A DNA stretch of 64,000 nt from Candidatus Heimdallarchaeota archaeon (GCA_026702845.1 JADCLS010000018.1:62001-126000); one strand, 5' to 3'; positions 26,768 to 36,978 are shown, numbered from the stretch's first letter. The notes: generated by a model from the sequence alone, not told the origin. Numbers and translations: made by a program.

Positions 26768-26970
26768 AGTGTATGAGGTCTGTTACTGATTTATTTAAAT
26801 TCCAGTGTTGCACCCATTTCGCTTTCTCAAAATACTAGTATTAATGATAGAAATGCTCCAAATCAAATAGAAACTCAAGTTTTATTTTAATTGACCCCAT
26901 TGCAACCTAAAGCATAAAAGAATCAGCTTAATGATACCTCAAATGATCCTTTTGAGAAATATGTGCTTTT
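26714..26970. repeat. Direct duplication, copy 1 (aldo/keto reductase 5' end and promoter)
   Basis: This 250-base stretch aligns throughout with 36061-36320 in the same orientation, with scattered mismatches. Shared landmarks are TATTTCATAGTGTATGAG, CACCCATTTC, ACTCAAGTTTTATT and GAGAAATAT. The block covers the first codons of the reductase, its TATA region and the upstream spacer. Confidence 0.8.
26791..26800 (-). promoter_or_regulatory. TATA box for the aldo/keto reductase
   Basis: TTATTTAAAT is centred about 29 bases before the reductase ATG. It is partly preserved in the duplicated copy. Confidence 0.45.
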
Positions 26971-26977
26971 AATCTGC

Positions 26978-27315
26978 ATGATAGATATGCAGGACGATGA
27001 CAGAAAGACCTTCAGCATACTTACGAGTACTATTCTTGATTTGATCTTCGGGATGGAGATGATTTACTTGGTATAATTCTGGATATGGTTGGTTTTGCCT
27101 CTAGAGTTAAAGATTTGACTGCTAAGAATATAACTGCCATGTCAGTAAGACAAATCGGATATATAATAGGGTTAATCCATGAGGAAATGGTATATTTAAT
27201 ACACCTGTATGTCTACCATCAAGATTACAAGATCCTGCAGAAATTTGAGTTATTAGCATTATCTCCGATTTTAATAAGCTCGAACTTCCAGAAATTCTAT
27301 TTTCCAGTAAAATAA
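26978..27315 (+). other. Possible decayed small gene
   Basis: Two short frames follow one another: 26978-27076 (32 codons, DDDRKTFSILTSTILDLIFG) and 27085-27315 (76 codons, FASRVKDLTAKNI). They could be one gene broken by a frameshift, since the first codons of the thioredoxin-like gene lie at the same place after the second copy of the duplication. I see no homologue and no firm proof that either is expressed. The rest of the gap up to 27388 holds nothing recognisable. Confidence 0.2.
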
Positions 27316-27388
27316 ATGCTTAATATTCTAGAAAAATTTCACTGGTACGAATGAAAACTACATTTATTCCTAAAATAATAAATTTACA

Positions 27389-30300
27389 CTAAAAAGATAG
27401 CTTTTTCCCATAAATCAAAGTAAATGAAAATACACTCAATAAAGAAATTATGATCGCAAATCCATTTGTTGGCTTATTTGTGGAATTCGTATTACTTTCG
27501 TTATTACTAATATTGGGATCTGAACCATTAGCAACTTCATCACCATCATTTATCCCATCACCATCAGTATCTTGATTATTAGGATCAGTTCCATAGGTAT
27601 TAACCTCTTCACCATCATCTAACCCATCATTGTCGCTATCTGGATTATTAGGATCGGTATAATACGAATTTACTTCATCTCCATCTAATAGATTATCGTT
27701 ATCACTATCAGAATCTAATGGATCAGTATCAAATGTATATACTTCTTGCCCATCACTCAATCCGTCAATATCAGTATCCGGATTATTGGGGTTAGTGTTA
27801 TAGGTATTCAACTCTTGGTCATCAGTCAATCCATCATTGTCACTATCTGAATTGAGAGGATCAGTATTATGAGAATTAACCTCATCTCCATCAGACAATC
27901 CGTCATTATCGCTATCAGAGTTCAAAGGATCTGTATTATGAGAATTAATCTCATCACCATCGTTCAATCCATCATTGTCACTATCTGAATTGAGAGGATC
28001 AGTATTATGAGAATTAACCTCATCTCCATCAGACAATCCGTCATTATCACTATCAGAATTCAAAGGATCGGTACTGTAAGTGTTAATTTCTTCAGCATCT
28101 GATAAACCATCATTATCACTGTCTGCATTATTGGGATCTGTGCTGTAAGATTCAAGTTCTTCAATATCAGACAATCCGTCATTATCACTATCAGAACTGT
28201 TCGGATTAGTGCCATAGGTTTTCACTTCAGCTCCATCAGGCAATCCATCACTATCACTATCAGGATCTAAAGGATCGGTATCATAGGTATCAATTTCTTC
28301 ACCATCAATTAATCCATCATTATCACTGTCTGAATCCAAAGGATTGGTGTTAAACATGTTTATTTCATCCCCATCCATCAACCCATCATTATCACTGTCT
28401 GAATTGATTGGATTAGTATCAAAGTTATCGACTTCTTCTCCATCAGTTAACCCATCGCTATCACTGTCTGGATCTAAAGGATCTGTGTTATGGATGCTCA
28501 CTTCTTGACCATCTATAAGACCATCATTGTCACTATCTGCTACGTTAGGATTAGTGTTAAAGATATTAACTTCATCCCCATCCATCAACCCATCATTATC
28601 ACTGTCTTGATTATTGGGATCAGTATTATAGGTAATGATCTCTTCACCATCTAACAATCCATCATTGTCACAATCTGTATTATTTGGATCAGTATTATAG
28701 GTACTAAGCTCTAGATCATCAGTCAACCCATCATTGTCACTATCTGCATTGTTGGGATTAGTACCATAGGTATTCACTTCTTCCCCATCCAAAAGTCCAT
28801 CATCATCACTATCAGGATTATTGGCATTTGTATTCCACTCCATTTCTTCTTGGTTGGTCAGACCATCATTATCAATATCTAAAGAAGAATCATCTATTAA
28901 TGGATTGGTACCATTTTCGACTTCCCAGCCATCGATTAGGCCATCATTATCAGTATCATCATCGTTGGGCTTTGTATTGTAGGTATAAACCTCCTCACCA
29001 TCCATCAATCCATCATTATCACTATCAGAATCTAAAGGATCAGTGATAAATACATTTACTTCTTGACCATCACGCAACCCGTCAATATCACTATCTGGAT
29101 TAGTTGGATCAGTATTGTAGGTATTCACTTCTTCTCCATCTAGAAGCTCATCATCATCACTATCAGCATCATTAGGATCGATACCATAAGTATTGACTTC
29201 ATCACCATCTATGAGGTCATCATCATCACTATCAGAATCTAAAGGATCTGTAGTAAATGTATTAACCTCATCTCCATCTATGAGTCCATCTGTATCACTA
29301 TCTGAATTCAAAGGATCTGTATTGTAGATATTTAATTCTTGAGCATCTGATAAATTATCATTATCAGTGTCAGAATTCAATGGGTTTGTTCCATGCGTAT
29401 TCACCTCATCCCCATCAGATAAACCATCATCATCACTATCAGAATCTAAAGGATCTGTAGTAAATGTATTGACTTCCTGGTCGTCAGATAATCCATCTTC
29501 ATCACTATCTGGATTAGCTGGATCAGTATTGTAAGTATTCACTTCAGTACCATCGTTCAAGCCATCTTCATCACTATCTGCATCTAATGGGTCAGTTGTA
29601 TAAGTATTGACTTCTTCTCCATCCAATAGTCCATCTTCATCACTATCTGCATCTAATGGGTCAGTTGTATAAGTATTGACTTCCTGACCATCGTTCAATC
29701 CGTCATCATCACTATCAGAATCTAGCGGATCGGTATTGAAGGTTTTAAGCTCATCTCCATCCAAAATCCCATCGCTATCACTATCTGGATTATTAGGTAA
29801 AGTATTGTATTCTTTTTCTTCTTGATTGGTTAGTCCATCATTATCCATATCTAGTGAAGCATCATCCACCAATGGATCAGTACCATTTTCGACTTCCCAA
29901 CCATCATTTGCTCCATCGTCATCAGTATCATCATCATTTGGTTCTGTGTTATAGACATTTATTTCTTCTCCATCCATCAATCCATCATTATCACTGTCTG
30001 CATTATTTGGGTTGGTGAAATATGTATTGATCTCCACTTCGTCCTCTAACTCATCATTATCAGAGTCATTATCATTAGGATCGGTGAAGTAAATATTAAC
30101 TTCTTCTCCATCCATCAATCCATCATTATCACTGTCTGCATTATTTGGGTTGGTGAAATATGTATTGATCTCCACTTCATCCTCTAACTCGTCATTATCA
30201 GAATCATTATCATTAGGATCGGTGAAGTAAATATTAACTTCTTCTCCATCCATCAATCCATCGTTATCACTGTCTGCATTATTTGGATCAGTGAGATATG

Positions 30301-33300
30301 TATTGATTTCTTCATCATCAGTTAGCCCATCGTAATCACTATCAGAGCTGTTAGGATTTGTTTGATAGTTGTAGACCTCTTCTCCATCAAATATCCCATC
30401 ATTGTCAGAATCAGAATTATTAGGATCAGTACCAAAAATATTAACTTCTTCTCCATCCTCAAGCCCATCACTATCACTATCAGAATTATTTGGATTTGTA
30501 TTGTAAGAATTTATTTCCTGGTAATCATTCAGATCGTCACTATCAGTATCTGGATTTGTTGGATCAGTTTTGTAAGTAATAATTTCCTCACCATCAAGCA
30601 ATCCATCATTATCACTATCTGACTTCAATGGATCAGTATTGTATGAATTAATCTCCTCTCCATCAAGCAATCCATCATTATCACAATCTGGATTTGTCGG
30701 GTTTGTATTGTATAGACTTGTTTCATTATAGTCTGAAATACCGTCATTATCACTATCAGAACTGTTTGGATTTGTATCATAGGTATTCACTTCAACTCCA
30801 TCAGACAATCCGTCATTATCACTATCAGAATTATTTGGATTTGTATCATAGATATTTATTTCAGCTCCATCAAGCAACCCATCATTATCACTATCAGAAC
30901 TGTTTGGATCAGTATTAAAGATACTTAACTCTAGATTATCATTCAATCCATCATTATCACTATCTGGATTGTTGGGATTAGTACTATAGGTATTCACTTC
31001 TTGGTCATCCGATAACCCATCATTATCACTATCTGAACTATTTGGATTCGTACCATAAGTATTCACTTCTTCTCCATCGGTCAAACCATCATTATCACTA
31101 TCAGAACTATTAGGATTCGTGTCATAAATATTCACTTCTTGGCCATCTGTCAAACCATCATTATCACTATCTGGATTATTAGGGTCAGTATTGTTAATCA
31201 TCTCTTCATAATTAGTGACACCATCAAGATCTCGATCTAAATGAGCATCATCACTTTGAGGATCCAGGTTATTAGTAATTTCCCATAAATCGGCCATTAA
31301 ATCATCGTCCGTATCTTCTTTCAAAGGATCTGTGTCATAAATTTCAACCTCAGAATAATCATCGATTCCATCACTGTCACTATCAGAATTATATGGATCA
31401 GTTCCCAGCTGAATCTCTTGTTTATCAAAAATTCCATCATTATCAGAATCGATAGGATAATCATTATAATCTTCAGGATTCGTCAGATATATCAGCACTT
31501 CATAGGCATCACCGAATCCATCATTATCACTGTCAGCATTCAGTGGATCAGATCCATCGTAGTAATTGAAGATCCATGAATCAGTGTCAAAATCCCATAT
31601 CCATCCCAAAACCTCTTCACTATCAAAGAGAAAATCATTATCACTATCCCAAGCTATAGGATTAGTTGGACTGAATGTAATGTAAATATCATTGTAGAAA
31701 TCGTAAACAATACCATTGATCTCCGAATAATCTGTCAAACCATCTCCATCTGAATCTGTTTCAGTTGGATTAGTGTGATAAAGAAATACCTCATCTCCAT
31801 CATTTATTCCATCATTATCAGTATCAGCTGATGATGGATTTGTTACATGTCCAAATGTACCTTGTGTTTCATCATAATCAGAAATACCATCTGAATCACC
31901 ATCTTGATAATCCAAAGAAGACTGCTCCCAAATTTTCTCGATTGGGCCAGTGTCAAAAATAGTAACACTTTCCCGGATGTATAATCCAGTAAAGCCAAAT
32001 TTACTTAAGAATTCATATACTCCTTTCAATTCAGGGACTAAAATTATGACTTCAGTAAGATTGAATTCAAAATCAAAGGAGAGGCTTAAATCAAACCCTA
32101 TACCTTTCTTTGCAGGCTCAGAAAAAGCATACAAATTCAATTCAGATACAAGAGCCATGCTCAACTCAGGAACATCATTGTCATTAATATCTAATTCTAG
32201 GAAAGAAGCTTCGAATCTAGGAGTTAACGTCACTGTACTTCTCTTGGTCACATCATTATAACCAAATGTAAAACTGAGGGATAATTTGATATATCCATTT
32301 ATTAACTCTGACAAATCTTTATGTGTGAAGAATTTTATTCCTTCATTCACTTTATCATAGGCTGGTAAAAATTGAGGAGCAAAGGCCATAAGAAATAACT
32401 GGAAGTAATCGTAGGTTACCTTAATATATGCCTCCATTCCGCCCTCATATTCAATAAAATCCCATTCTCGGGATATTAAATCAAAATTGAATTCAAAATG
32501 GAACGTACCTCCAAAGCCAAATTCAGGACTTAATCCAAGAAAATCTAATTTTGAAAGTAATTGATCAAAAGCTGCAATAGGTCCATAAAATTGTCCATTT
32601 CCAAAAAAGTCTTCACTATCTCCGACTAATGCATAGTTTGCATCAATTTGAATATTGATCATTCTATTAATTATGGTTACTGATAAAGTGATCTCAATAT
32701 TGAATTTTGCACCAAAATGAGTATCAAATGTGAATTCAAGAGGTACAGTAAATGTAATATCTTGAATTATATCCAGAAACTTGACACCGATTCTATCCTC
32801 AATTTCATTGATTGCTGCAAGTATAATTGATTCTGTAGCTGGGTCAAACACTGATAGATCTATCTCACTACTAATAATAAATGAACCAAGGGATATTGAA
32901 GATTCAGCCCAATTTCCATTATAATCAACAGTTATTAATTTGAACCAGTATTCCCCAGGAGACAAAGGTTCACTCGTGTAGACTATCGGGTCATCTGAAT
33001 GAATAATATCTGCTACTTGGTCTGGTTCAGTATTAATATTATCTGTTAACAAAATTGAATAACCATATACACCAGATTTATCATCTGTAGCTCCAGACCA
33101 TTCGAATTGGATGACATTCTCAAAAGACTCTTCATCAACAATATGTGTCGTGGAGATTAAACTAGTCGGATTTTCTGGTACTATTTCGTCGTCCATATGG
33201 ATCATCATTTCATAAGTTGATGAGTAGAACCTATTTTGATAGTTATCCACTGCTTCTATATATAATTGAACTATACCGATTTGGTTAAAGAAAGGACCTA

Positions 33301-35869
33301 TATCTACAGAATATTTATCTGAGAACAATGATTTGTCCATAACTAGCGGAAAAAAATCATTTTGACCAGGAAAAGTATAGTATAAAGTCACATAACTTAT
33401 TCCTGATCGATCGTCTGTTATACTGTTGGAATATATATTAATTATATCCGTATCCTTTGCGACAATGGGATCTGCATAAAGCGGTTCCTCGATTTCCGGT
33501 GCTGTTTTATCCCATATTTCAACATAAAATTGATACACTGAAGTTGATATTTCATTACCATATTTATCTGTAGCTTCGATATAGTGATAGATATAACCTT
33601 CCATCCCAATAAATGAACCGATGTTTGCATAGTATTTATTCGAAAGAGTTGCCTTTTGCATGAATATCGTATGGTAGGTAGTTTCACCTGGATATGTGTA
33701 AAAGAGTTTTACATAATCAATTCCAGATTGAGTATCTGTTATTGATGGGCTAGAGATTTCTATTTCATTATTATCATATGCTGGAGATGGTGAATACTCA
33801 GTGGGTATGGAAATGATAGGCGCAGATGTATCCCATTTTGAAACATAGATGTAATATGTAGATGTTATTTTAACATTACCGTAATTATCATATGCTTTGA
33901 TATAATGTTTAATGTCTCCCTGCATTCCATTAAATGGACCTATGTGCGCATAATACTTATTGGAAAGCAATGCCTTTTCCATATAAATTGTATGATATGA
34001 GGATTCTCCAGGATAGGTATAATATAACTCCACATAATCAATATCTGATTGAGAATCAGTTATTGAAGGGCTAGAGATTTCTATTTCATTATTATCATAT
34101 GCAGGAGATGGAGAATATTCTGTTGGAGTTGTTATCGAAGGAGCAGTAGTGTCCCATAAACTTACGTAAAAGTTGTATGTAGCGGTTGTTCTAACATTAC
34201 CGTATTCATCGTAAGCTTTGATATAGTGATTGATATATCCTTGCATACCACTAAATGGGCCAATATTAGCATAGTACTTATCTGAAAATGTTGCTTTGCT
34301 CATAGTAATGGAATAGTAGGTTGATCCTCCTGGCTGGGTATAATACAGTTTTACATAATCAATACCTGATTGAGAATCGGTTATTGAAGAGCTAGAAATC
34401 TCGATCTCATTGTTATCATAAGCTGGTGATGGAGAATATGAGGTTGGAGTAGTAATGGATGGTGCAATAGTATCCCATAAAGAAACATAAATGTAGTAGG
34501 TGGATGTTGTTCTCACATTTCCATAATTATCATAAGCCTTGATATAATGCTTAATATCTCCCTGCATCCCATTGTATGGACCTATATGTGCATAATACTT
34601 ATCAGAAAGATAGGCTTTTGTCATTGTTATAGAATAGTATGTTGAACCTCCTGGTTTTGTGTAGTAGAGCTTTACATAATCTATTCCGGATTGAGAATCT
34701 GTAATGGATAAGCTTGAAATCTCGATCTCATTGTTATCATATGCTGGTGATGGAGAATATGAGGTTGGAGTAGTAATGGATGGTGCAGTAGTATCCCATA
34801 AGCTTACATAAAAATTGTATATTGCTGTCGTTCTAACATTACCATAATTATCGTATGCTTTGATATAGTGATTTACATATCCTTGCATGCCATTAAAAGG
34901 TCCTATATTGGCATAATATTTATCTGATAAGAATGCTTTGCTCATTGTAATAGAATAGTATGTTGATCCCCCTGGTTGAGTGTAATACAGTTTCACATAA
35001 TCTATATCTGAACCTGAATCAGTAATTGATGAACTGGAGATTTCAATTTCATTGTTGTCATATGCTGGTGATGGAGAATATTGTGTGGGAGTTACAATTG
35101 ATGGAGCAGTCGTATCATAAGGGTTTACTGTAAAATAACTATTGCTTGTTACAGTATCATAGCCTGCATTATCCATAGCTTGAATAAATATTGAAACAGT
35201 ACCTATATATCCAATAAAAGGACCAATATCGGCACTCCAGTCATCAGAGAACCATGCCTTTGACATGCTAACATAATACCAAGAAGATGTACCTGGATAA
35301 GTATAATACAAATCTGCCCAGGATACCCCATCAGTATCTGTAATTTCACTTGTCAATTCAATAGTATCATAATCTGTTGCTGGATACGGTGAATAGTAAA
35401 TTGACCCAACAGTTGGACCAGTATTATCAAGGGAGATTCGAGTATTAATGGACATCGTAGGAGATGGAATACTGGATGATTCTGTGTGAAATGTTGTTAC
35501 AGAATTATTTGTTAAAATATCTACATCTTCTACTATTTGAGGTGGAGCATTAGTTGCAAGCAGTGAAATACCATGTTGACCTTCATTTACAACAATATTT
35601 TCATGTTCCATTACTTGATCTTCAGTTATCGATAAATTGGATAACGAGGAGACAGATAAGGAATTATCCTCTTTGAAATTCTCAGAAGGATGCTGTTCAT
35701 CGAATTTTAAATCATCCAAATCGAATATATTATCAATTTGATCTCTAGTTTCATTTTCAAGGGAATCAATTTCATTATCAAAATAGCAGTTTGAGATATT
35801 ATTTACATATGCAATATTACTTAACAAAAACATAGAAATAATAAATATGATTTGATATTTTGCCATCAT
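27389..35869 (-). CDS. Giant secreted Ig-like/TSP3-repeat surface protein
   Basis: About 2826 residues from ATG 35869. The TTG further upstream overlaps the TATA box and is excluded. In order it has a signal peptide (YQIIFIISMFLLSNIAY) and an acidic serine-rich spacer. Seven Ig-like units of about 107 residues follow (each beginning D-T-x-AP and containing YSPSPAYDNNEIEIS). Next come a fibronectin-like domain and a beta-rich amphipathic domain of about 330 residues. About sixty 23-residue repeats with DSDNDGL-x-DG-x-E follow, the calcium-binding TSP3 type. The protein ends in a C-terminal helix followed by GKK (TNGF before it), perhaps a sorting signal. It is probably a rigid calcium-dependent stalk on the cell surface. 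It stands alone between duplicated flanks. Confidence 0.85.
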   Translation of the reverse strand: MMAKYQIIFIISMFLLSNIAYVNNISNCYFDNEIDSLENETRDQIDNIFDLDDLKFDEQHPSENFKEDNSLSVSSLSNLSITEDQVMEHENIVVNEGQHGISLLATNAPPQIVEDVDILTNNSVTTFHTESSSIPSPTMSINTRISLDNTGPTVGSIYYSPYPATDYDTIELTSEITDTDGVSWADLYYTYPGTSSWYYVSMSKAWFSDDWSADIGPFIGYIGTVSIFIQAMDNAGYDTVTSNSYFTVNPYDTTAPSIVTPTQYSPSPAYDNNEIEISSSSITDSGSDIDYVKLYYTQPGGSTYYSITMSKAFLSDKYYANIGPFNGMQGYVNHYIKAYDNYGNVRTTAIYNFYVSLWDTTAPSITTPTSYSPSPAYDNNEIEISSLSITDSQSGIDYVKLYYTKPGGSTYYSITMTKAYLSDKYYAHIGPYNGMQGDIKHYIKAYDNYGNVRTTSTYYIYVSLWDTIAPSITTPTSYSPSPAYDNNEIEISSSSITDSQSGIDYVKLYYTQPGGSTYYSITMSKATFSDKYYANIGPFSGMQGYINHYIKAYDEYGNVRTTATYNFYVSLWDTTAPSITTPTEYSPSPAYDNNEIEISSPSITDSQSDIDYVELYYTYPGESSYHTIYMEKALLSNKYYAHIGPFNGMQGDIKHYIKAYDNYGNVKITSTYYIYVSKWDTSAPIISIPTEYSPSPAYDNNEIEISSPSITDTQSGIDYVKLFYTYPGETTYHTIFMQKATLSNKYYANIGSFIGMEGYIYHYIEATDKYGNEISTSVYQFYVEIWDKTAPEIEEPLYADPIVAKDTDIINIYSNSITDDRSGISYVTLYYTFPGQNDFFPLVMDKSLFSDKYSVDIGPFFNQIGIVQLYIEAVDNYQNRFYSSTYEMMIHMDDEIVPENPTSLISTTHIVDEESFENVIQFEWSGATDDKSGVYGYSILLTDNINTEPDQVADIIHSDDPIVYTSEPLSPGEYWFKLITVDYNGNWAESSISLGSFIISSEIDLSVFDPATESIILAAINEIEDRIGVKFLDIIQDITFTVPLEFTFDTHFGAKFNIEITLSVTIINRMINIQIDANYALVGDSEDFFGNGQFYGPIAAFDQLLSKLDFLGLSPEFGFGGTFHFEFNFDLISREWDFIEYEGGMEAYIKVTYDYFQLFLMAFAPQFLPAYDKVNEGIKFFTHKDLSELINGYIKLSLSFTFGYNDVTKRSTVTLTPRFEASFLELDINDNDVPELSMALVSELNLYAFSEPAKKGIGFDLSLSFDFEFNLTEVIILVPELKGVYEFLSKFGFTGLYIRESVTIFDTGPIEKIWEQSSLDYQDGDSDGISDYDETQGTFGHVTNPSSADTDNDGINDGDEVFLYHTNPTETDSDGDGLTDYSEINGIVYDFYNDIYITFSPTNPIAWDSDNDFLFDSEEVLGWIWDFDTDSWIFNYYDGSDPLNADSDNDGFGDAYEVLIYLTNPEDYNDYPIDSDNDGIFDKQEIQLGTDPYNSDSDSDGIDDYSEVEIYDTDPLKEDTDDDLMADLWEITNNLDPQSDDAHLDRDLDGVTNYEEMINNTDPNNPDSDNDGLTDGQEVNIYDTNPNSSDSDNDGLTDGEEVNTYGTNPNSSDSDNDGLSDDQEVNTYSTNPNNPDSDNDGLNDNLELSIFNTDPNSSDSDNDGLLDGAEINIYDTNPNNSDSDNDGLSDGVEVNTYDTNPNSSDSDNDGISDYNETSLYNTNPTNPDCDNDGLLDGEEINSYNTDPLKSDSDNDGLLDGEEIITYKTDPTNPDTDSDDLNDYQEINSYNTNPNNSDSDSDGLEDGEEVNIFGTDPNNSDSDNDGIFDGEEVYNYQTNPNSSDSDYDGLTDDEEINTYLTDPNNADSDNDGLMDGEEVNIYFTDPNDNDSDNDELEDEVEINTYFTNPNNADSDNDGLMDGEEVNIYFTDPNDNDSDNDELEDEVEINTYFTNPNNADSDNDGLMDGEEINVYNTEPNDDDTDDDGANDGWEVENGTDPLVDDASLDMDNDGLTNQEEKEYNTLPNNPDSDSDGILDGDELKTFNTDPLDSDSDDDGLNDGQEVNTYTTDPLDADSDEDGLLDGEEVNTYTTDPLDADSDEDGLNDGTEVNTYNTDPANPDSDEDGLSDDQEVNTFTTDPLDSDSDDDGLSDGDEVNTHGTNPLNSDTDNDNLSDAQELNIYNTDPLNSDSDTDGLIDGDEVNTFTTDPLDSDSDDDDLIDGDEVNTYGIDPNDADSDDDELLDGEEVNTYNTDPTNPDSDIDGLRDGQEVNVFITDPLDSDSDNDGLMDGEEVYTYNTKPNDDDTDNDGLIDGWEVENGTNPLIDDSSLDIDNDGLTNQEEMEWNTNANNPDSDDDGLLDGEEVNTYGTNPNNADSDNDGLTDDLELSTYNTDPNNTDCDNDGLLDGEEIITYNTDPNNQDSDNDGLMDGDEVNIFNTNPNVADSDNDGLIDGQEVSIHNTDPLDPDSDSDGLTDGEEVDNFDTNPINSDSDNDGLMDGDEINMFNTNPLDSDSDNDGLIDGEEIDTYDTDPLDPDSDSDGLPDGAEVKTYGTNPNSSDSDNDGLSDIEELESYSTDPNNADSDNDGLSDAEEINTYSTDPLNSDSDNDGLSDGDEVNSHNTDPLNSDSDNDGLNDGDEINSHNTDPLNSDSDNDGLSDGDEVNSHNTDPLNSDSDNDGLTDDQELNTYNTNPNNPDTDIDGLSDGQEVYTFDTDPLDSDSDNDNLLDGDEVNSYYTDPNNPDSDNDGLDDGEEVNTYGTDPNNQDTDGDGINDGDEVANGSDPNISNNESNTNSTNKPTNGFAIIISLLSVFSFTLIYGKKLSF
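27500..31915 (-). repeat. Tandem 69-bp repeats encoding TSP3 units
   Basis: About sixty imperfect copies of a 69-base unit (23 codons) lie inside the giant gene, with the core ATCATTATCACTATCTG on the plus strand. Variation is mostly silent or confined to linker codons. Three slightly longer units (near 28900, 29900 and 31250) carry a DGWEVENGTDPL-type variant. Confidence 0.85.
29963..30240 (-). repeat. Recent 138-bp tandem duplication in the TSP3 array
   Basis: Two adjacent 138-base blocks (two 69-base units each), starting at 29963 and 30101, are almost identical, differing at a few silent sites, and encode the same 46 residues. A partial third start follows at 30239. Confidence 0.85.
33480..35420 (-). 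repeat. Tandem 321-bp repeats encoding Ig-like units
   Basis: Units of about 321 bases (107 codons) repeat here. The stretch AGGTTGGAGTAGTAATGGAT, for example, recurs at 34441 and 34762, exactly 321 bases apart. Outer units are more diverged than the middle ones. Confidence 0.75.
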
Positions 35870-35899
35870 TACTATACCAATAATTGCAATTATTCTCAA

Positions 35900-35909
35900 T
35901 TATATAAAA
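35900..35909 (-). promoter_or_regulatory. TATA box for the giant surface protein
   Basis: TTATATAAAA on the plus strand (TTTTATATAA on the minus strand) is centred about 35 bases before the ATG at 35869. Confidence 0.5.
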
Positions 35910-36060
35910 CTATTCAATATTTATTTAGCGTCTGAGAAAATTGAAAATCAAAATTGTGAAGTTTTTAAGACTGATAATCCCATTTTTGAGAATTTCTATC
36001 GTTTCAAGCAGATCATACAGGTGCATCAAATACATCAAGGAAAGACAAGTAATATTGATC

Positions 36061-36114
36061 GAGGTTTAGTTTATTGATACGTATTCCTGTCTTACCTAAT
36101 AGTCAATATTTCAT
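36061..36114 (-). pseudogene. Remnant of an aldo/keto reductase start
   Basis: Read on the minus strand this gives MKY-stop-LLGKTGIRINKLNL, against MKYRLLGKTGIRVSELSL in the intact reductase at 26767. Codon 4 is TGA and the similarity ends after about 18 codons. It is the coding end of the duplicated block. Confidence 0.8.
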
Positions 36115-36320
36115 AGTGTATGAGCTCTAGTACTGATTAATATAAATTCCAGTATTTCACCCATTTCACTTTCTCAAAATGCTAGTACTAAGGATTGAAA
36201 TGTTCCAATCAAATAGAAACTCAAGTTTTATTCTAATTGACTCCACAACAACATAAAGCACACAAGAATCTGCTCAATGATAATTCACCAGACCTTCTAG
36301 AGAAATATACGCTTTTATTA
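36061..36320. repeat. Direct duplication, copy 2 (reductase remnant and promoter)
   Basis: Diverged direct copy of 26714-26970. It ends just before the thioredoxin-like gene, which probably uses sequences from this block as its promoter. The part from 35910 to 36060 holds nothing recognisable. Confidence 0.8.
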
Positions 36321-36340
36321 TCAGAGAGAAATTGAGGGGT

Positions 36341-36895
36341 ATGACAGGACAGGAATTATTCAACAAATATTTTGATAAGGGATTTGATGCAACAGAATAT
36401 TACAGTAGACTGGAGAATACAGCAAAGTTTGATGAAGCTTCAATTTTGGCCAAAGAGCTTGTGAGATCATTGAGTCAGGAAAGGATTGCTGATTTTGCCA
36501 AGAAGTTAAAACTACTCATAATTTCATCAACCGGCTGTGGCGATTGCAAGGCAGCCATTCCTCTCATTGATGAATTATGCAAGGTAATTCAACCCTGGGA
36601 GTACAGAGTAGTTGAGAAAAAGTATGTTAAGGAAATGGAGTATTTCCAAGTCGGCTCAAAACAACCTGTACCACTGGTTCTATTTGCCAATCCAAAGGGC
36701 CAGATCATCTCTACTTGGATAGAAAAGTCACTTGAGGCCAAAAAGACCATGAAATTCATCAAAAGTTTGGGAGAATCAGAGAAAGATGCTGAGAGAGAAT
36801 TGAAGGCAATTGAACAACTGAAACTCAATAATGAATTGCCAAGGGTAATGGAAGAACTTTTGCTTACAGGTGAGAAAGCAGCATTTTACAAGTAA
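36341..36895 (+). CDS. Thioredoxin-like protein with CGDC active site
   Basis: A 184-residue cytoplasmic protein. A helical N-terminal part of about 55 residues is followed by a thioredoxin fold: strand LLIISSTGCGDC with the CxxC pair at C66/C69, helix AAIPLIDELC, and a strand with the expected cis-proline (PVPLVLF). A charged C-terminal helix follows. It resembles the Thioredoxin_9-like group, in which the motif is WCGD or CGDC (family knowledge). The frame opens with TTG at 36332, but ATG 36341 is chosen. The gene lies right after the second copy of the duplicated block. Likely thiol-disulphide exchange or a redox-linked partner function. Confidence 0.75.
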   Translation: MTGQELFNKYFDKGFDATEYYSRLENTAKFDEASILAKELVRSLSQERIADFAKKLKLLIISSTGCGDCKAAIPLIDELCKVIQPWEYRVVEKKYVKEMEYFQVGSKQPVPLVLFANPKGQIISTWIEKSLEAKKTMKFIKSLGESEKDAERELKAIEQLKLNNELPRVMEELLLTGEKAAFYK

Positions 36896-36950
36896 TATCC
36901 GTGAAATAAATGATAGGAATTTGCACTATTGTTATTTTTACACAAATTAT

Positions 36951-36960
36951 TTTTAAAGAA
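36951..36960 (+). promoter_or_regulatory. TATA box for the Pr6Pr-like gene
   Basis: TTTTAAAGAA is centred 25 bases before the ATG at 36979. Confidence 0.5.
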
Positions 36961-36978
36961 AATCAAGATTGAAGAGAT

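Noticed and set aside
28828..30918. Plus-strand frames rich in histidine and tyrosine opposite the giant gene
   Set aside because: They are shadows of the repeat codons on the other strand and have no starts, promoters or plausible composition.
27500..31915. Regular short repeats resembling a CRISPR array
   Set aside because: The 69-base units are in frame, have no unique spacers and encode TSP3 repeats inside a long open gene.
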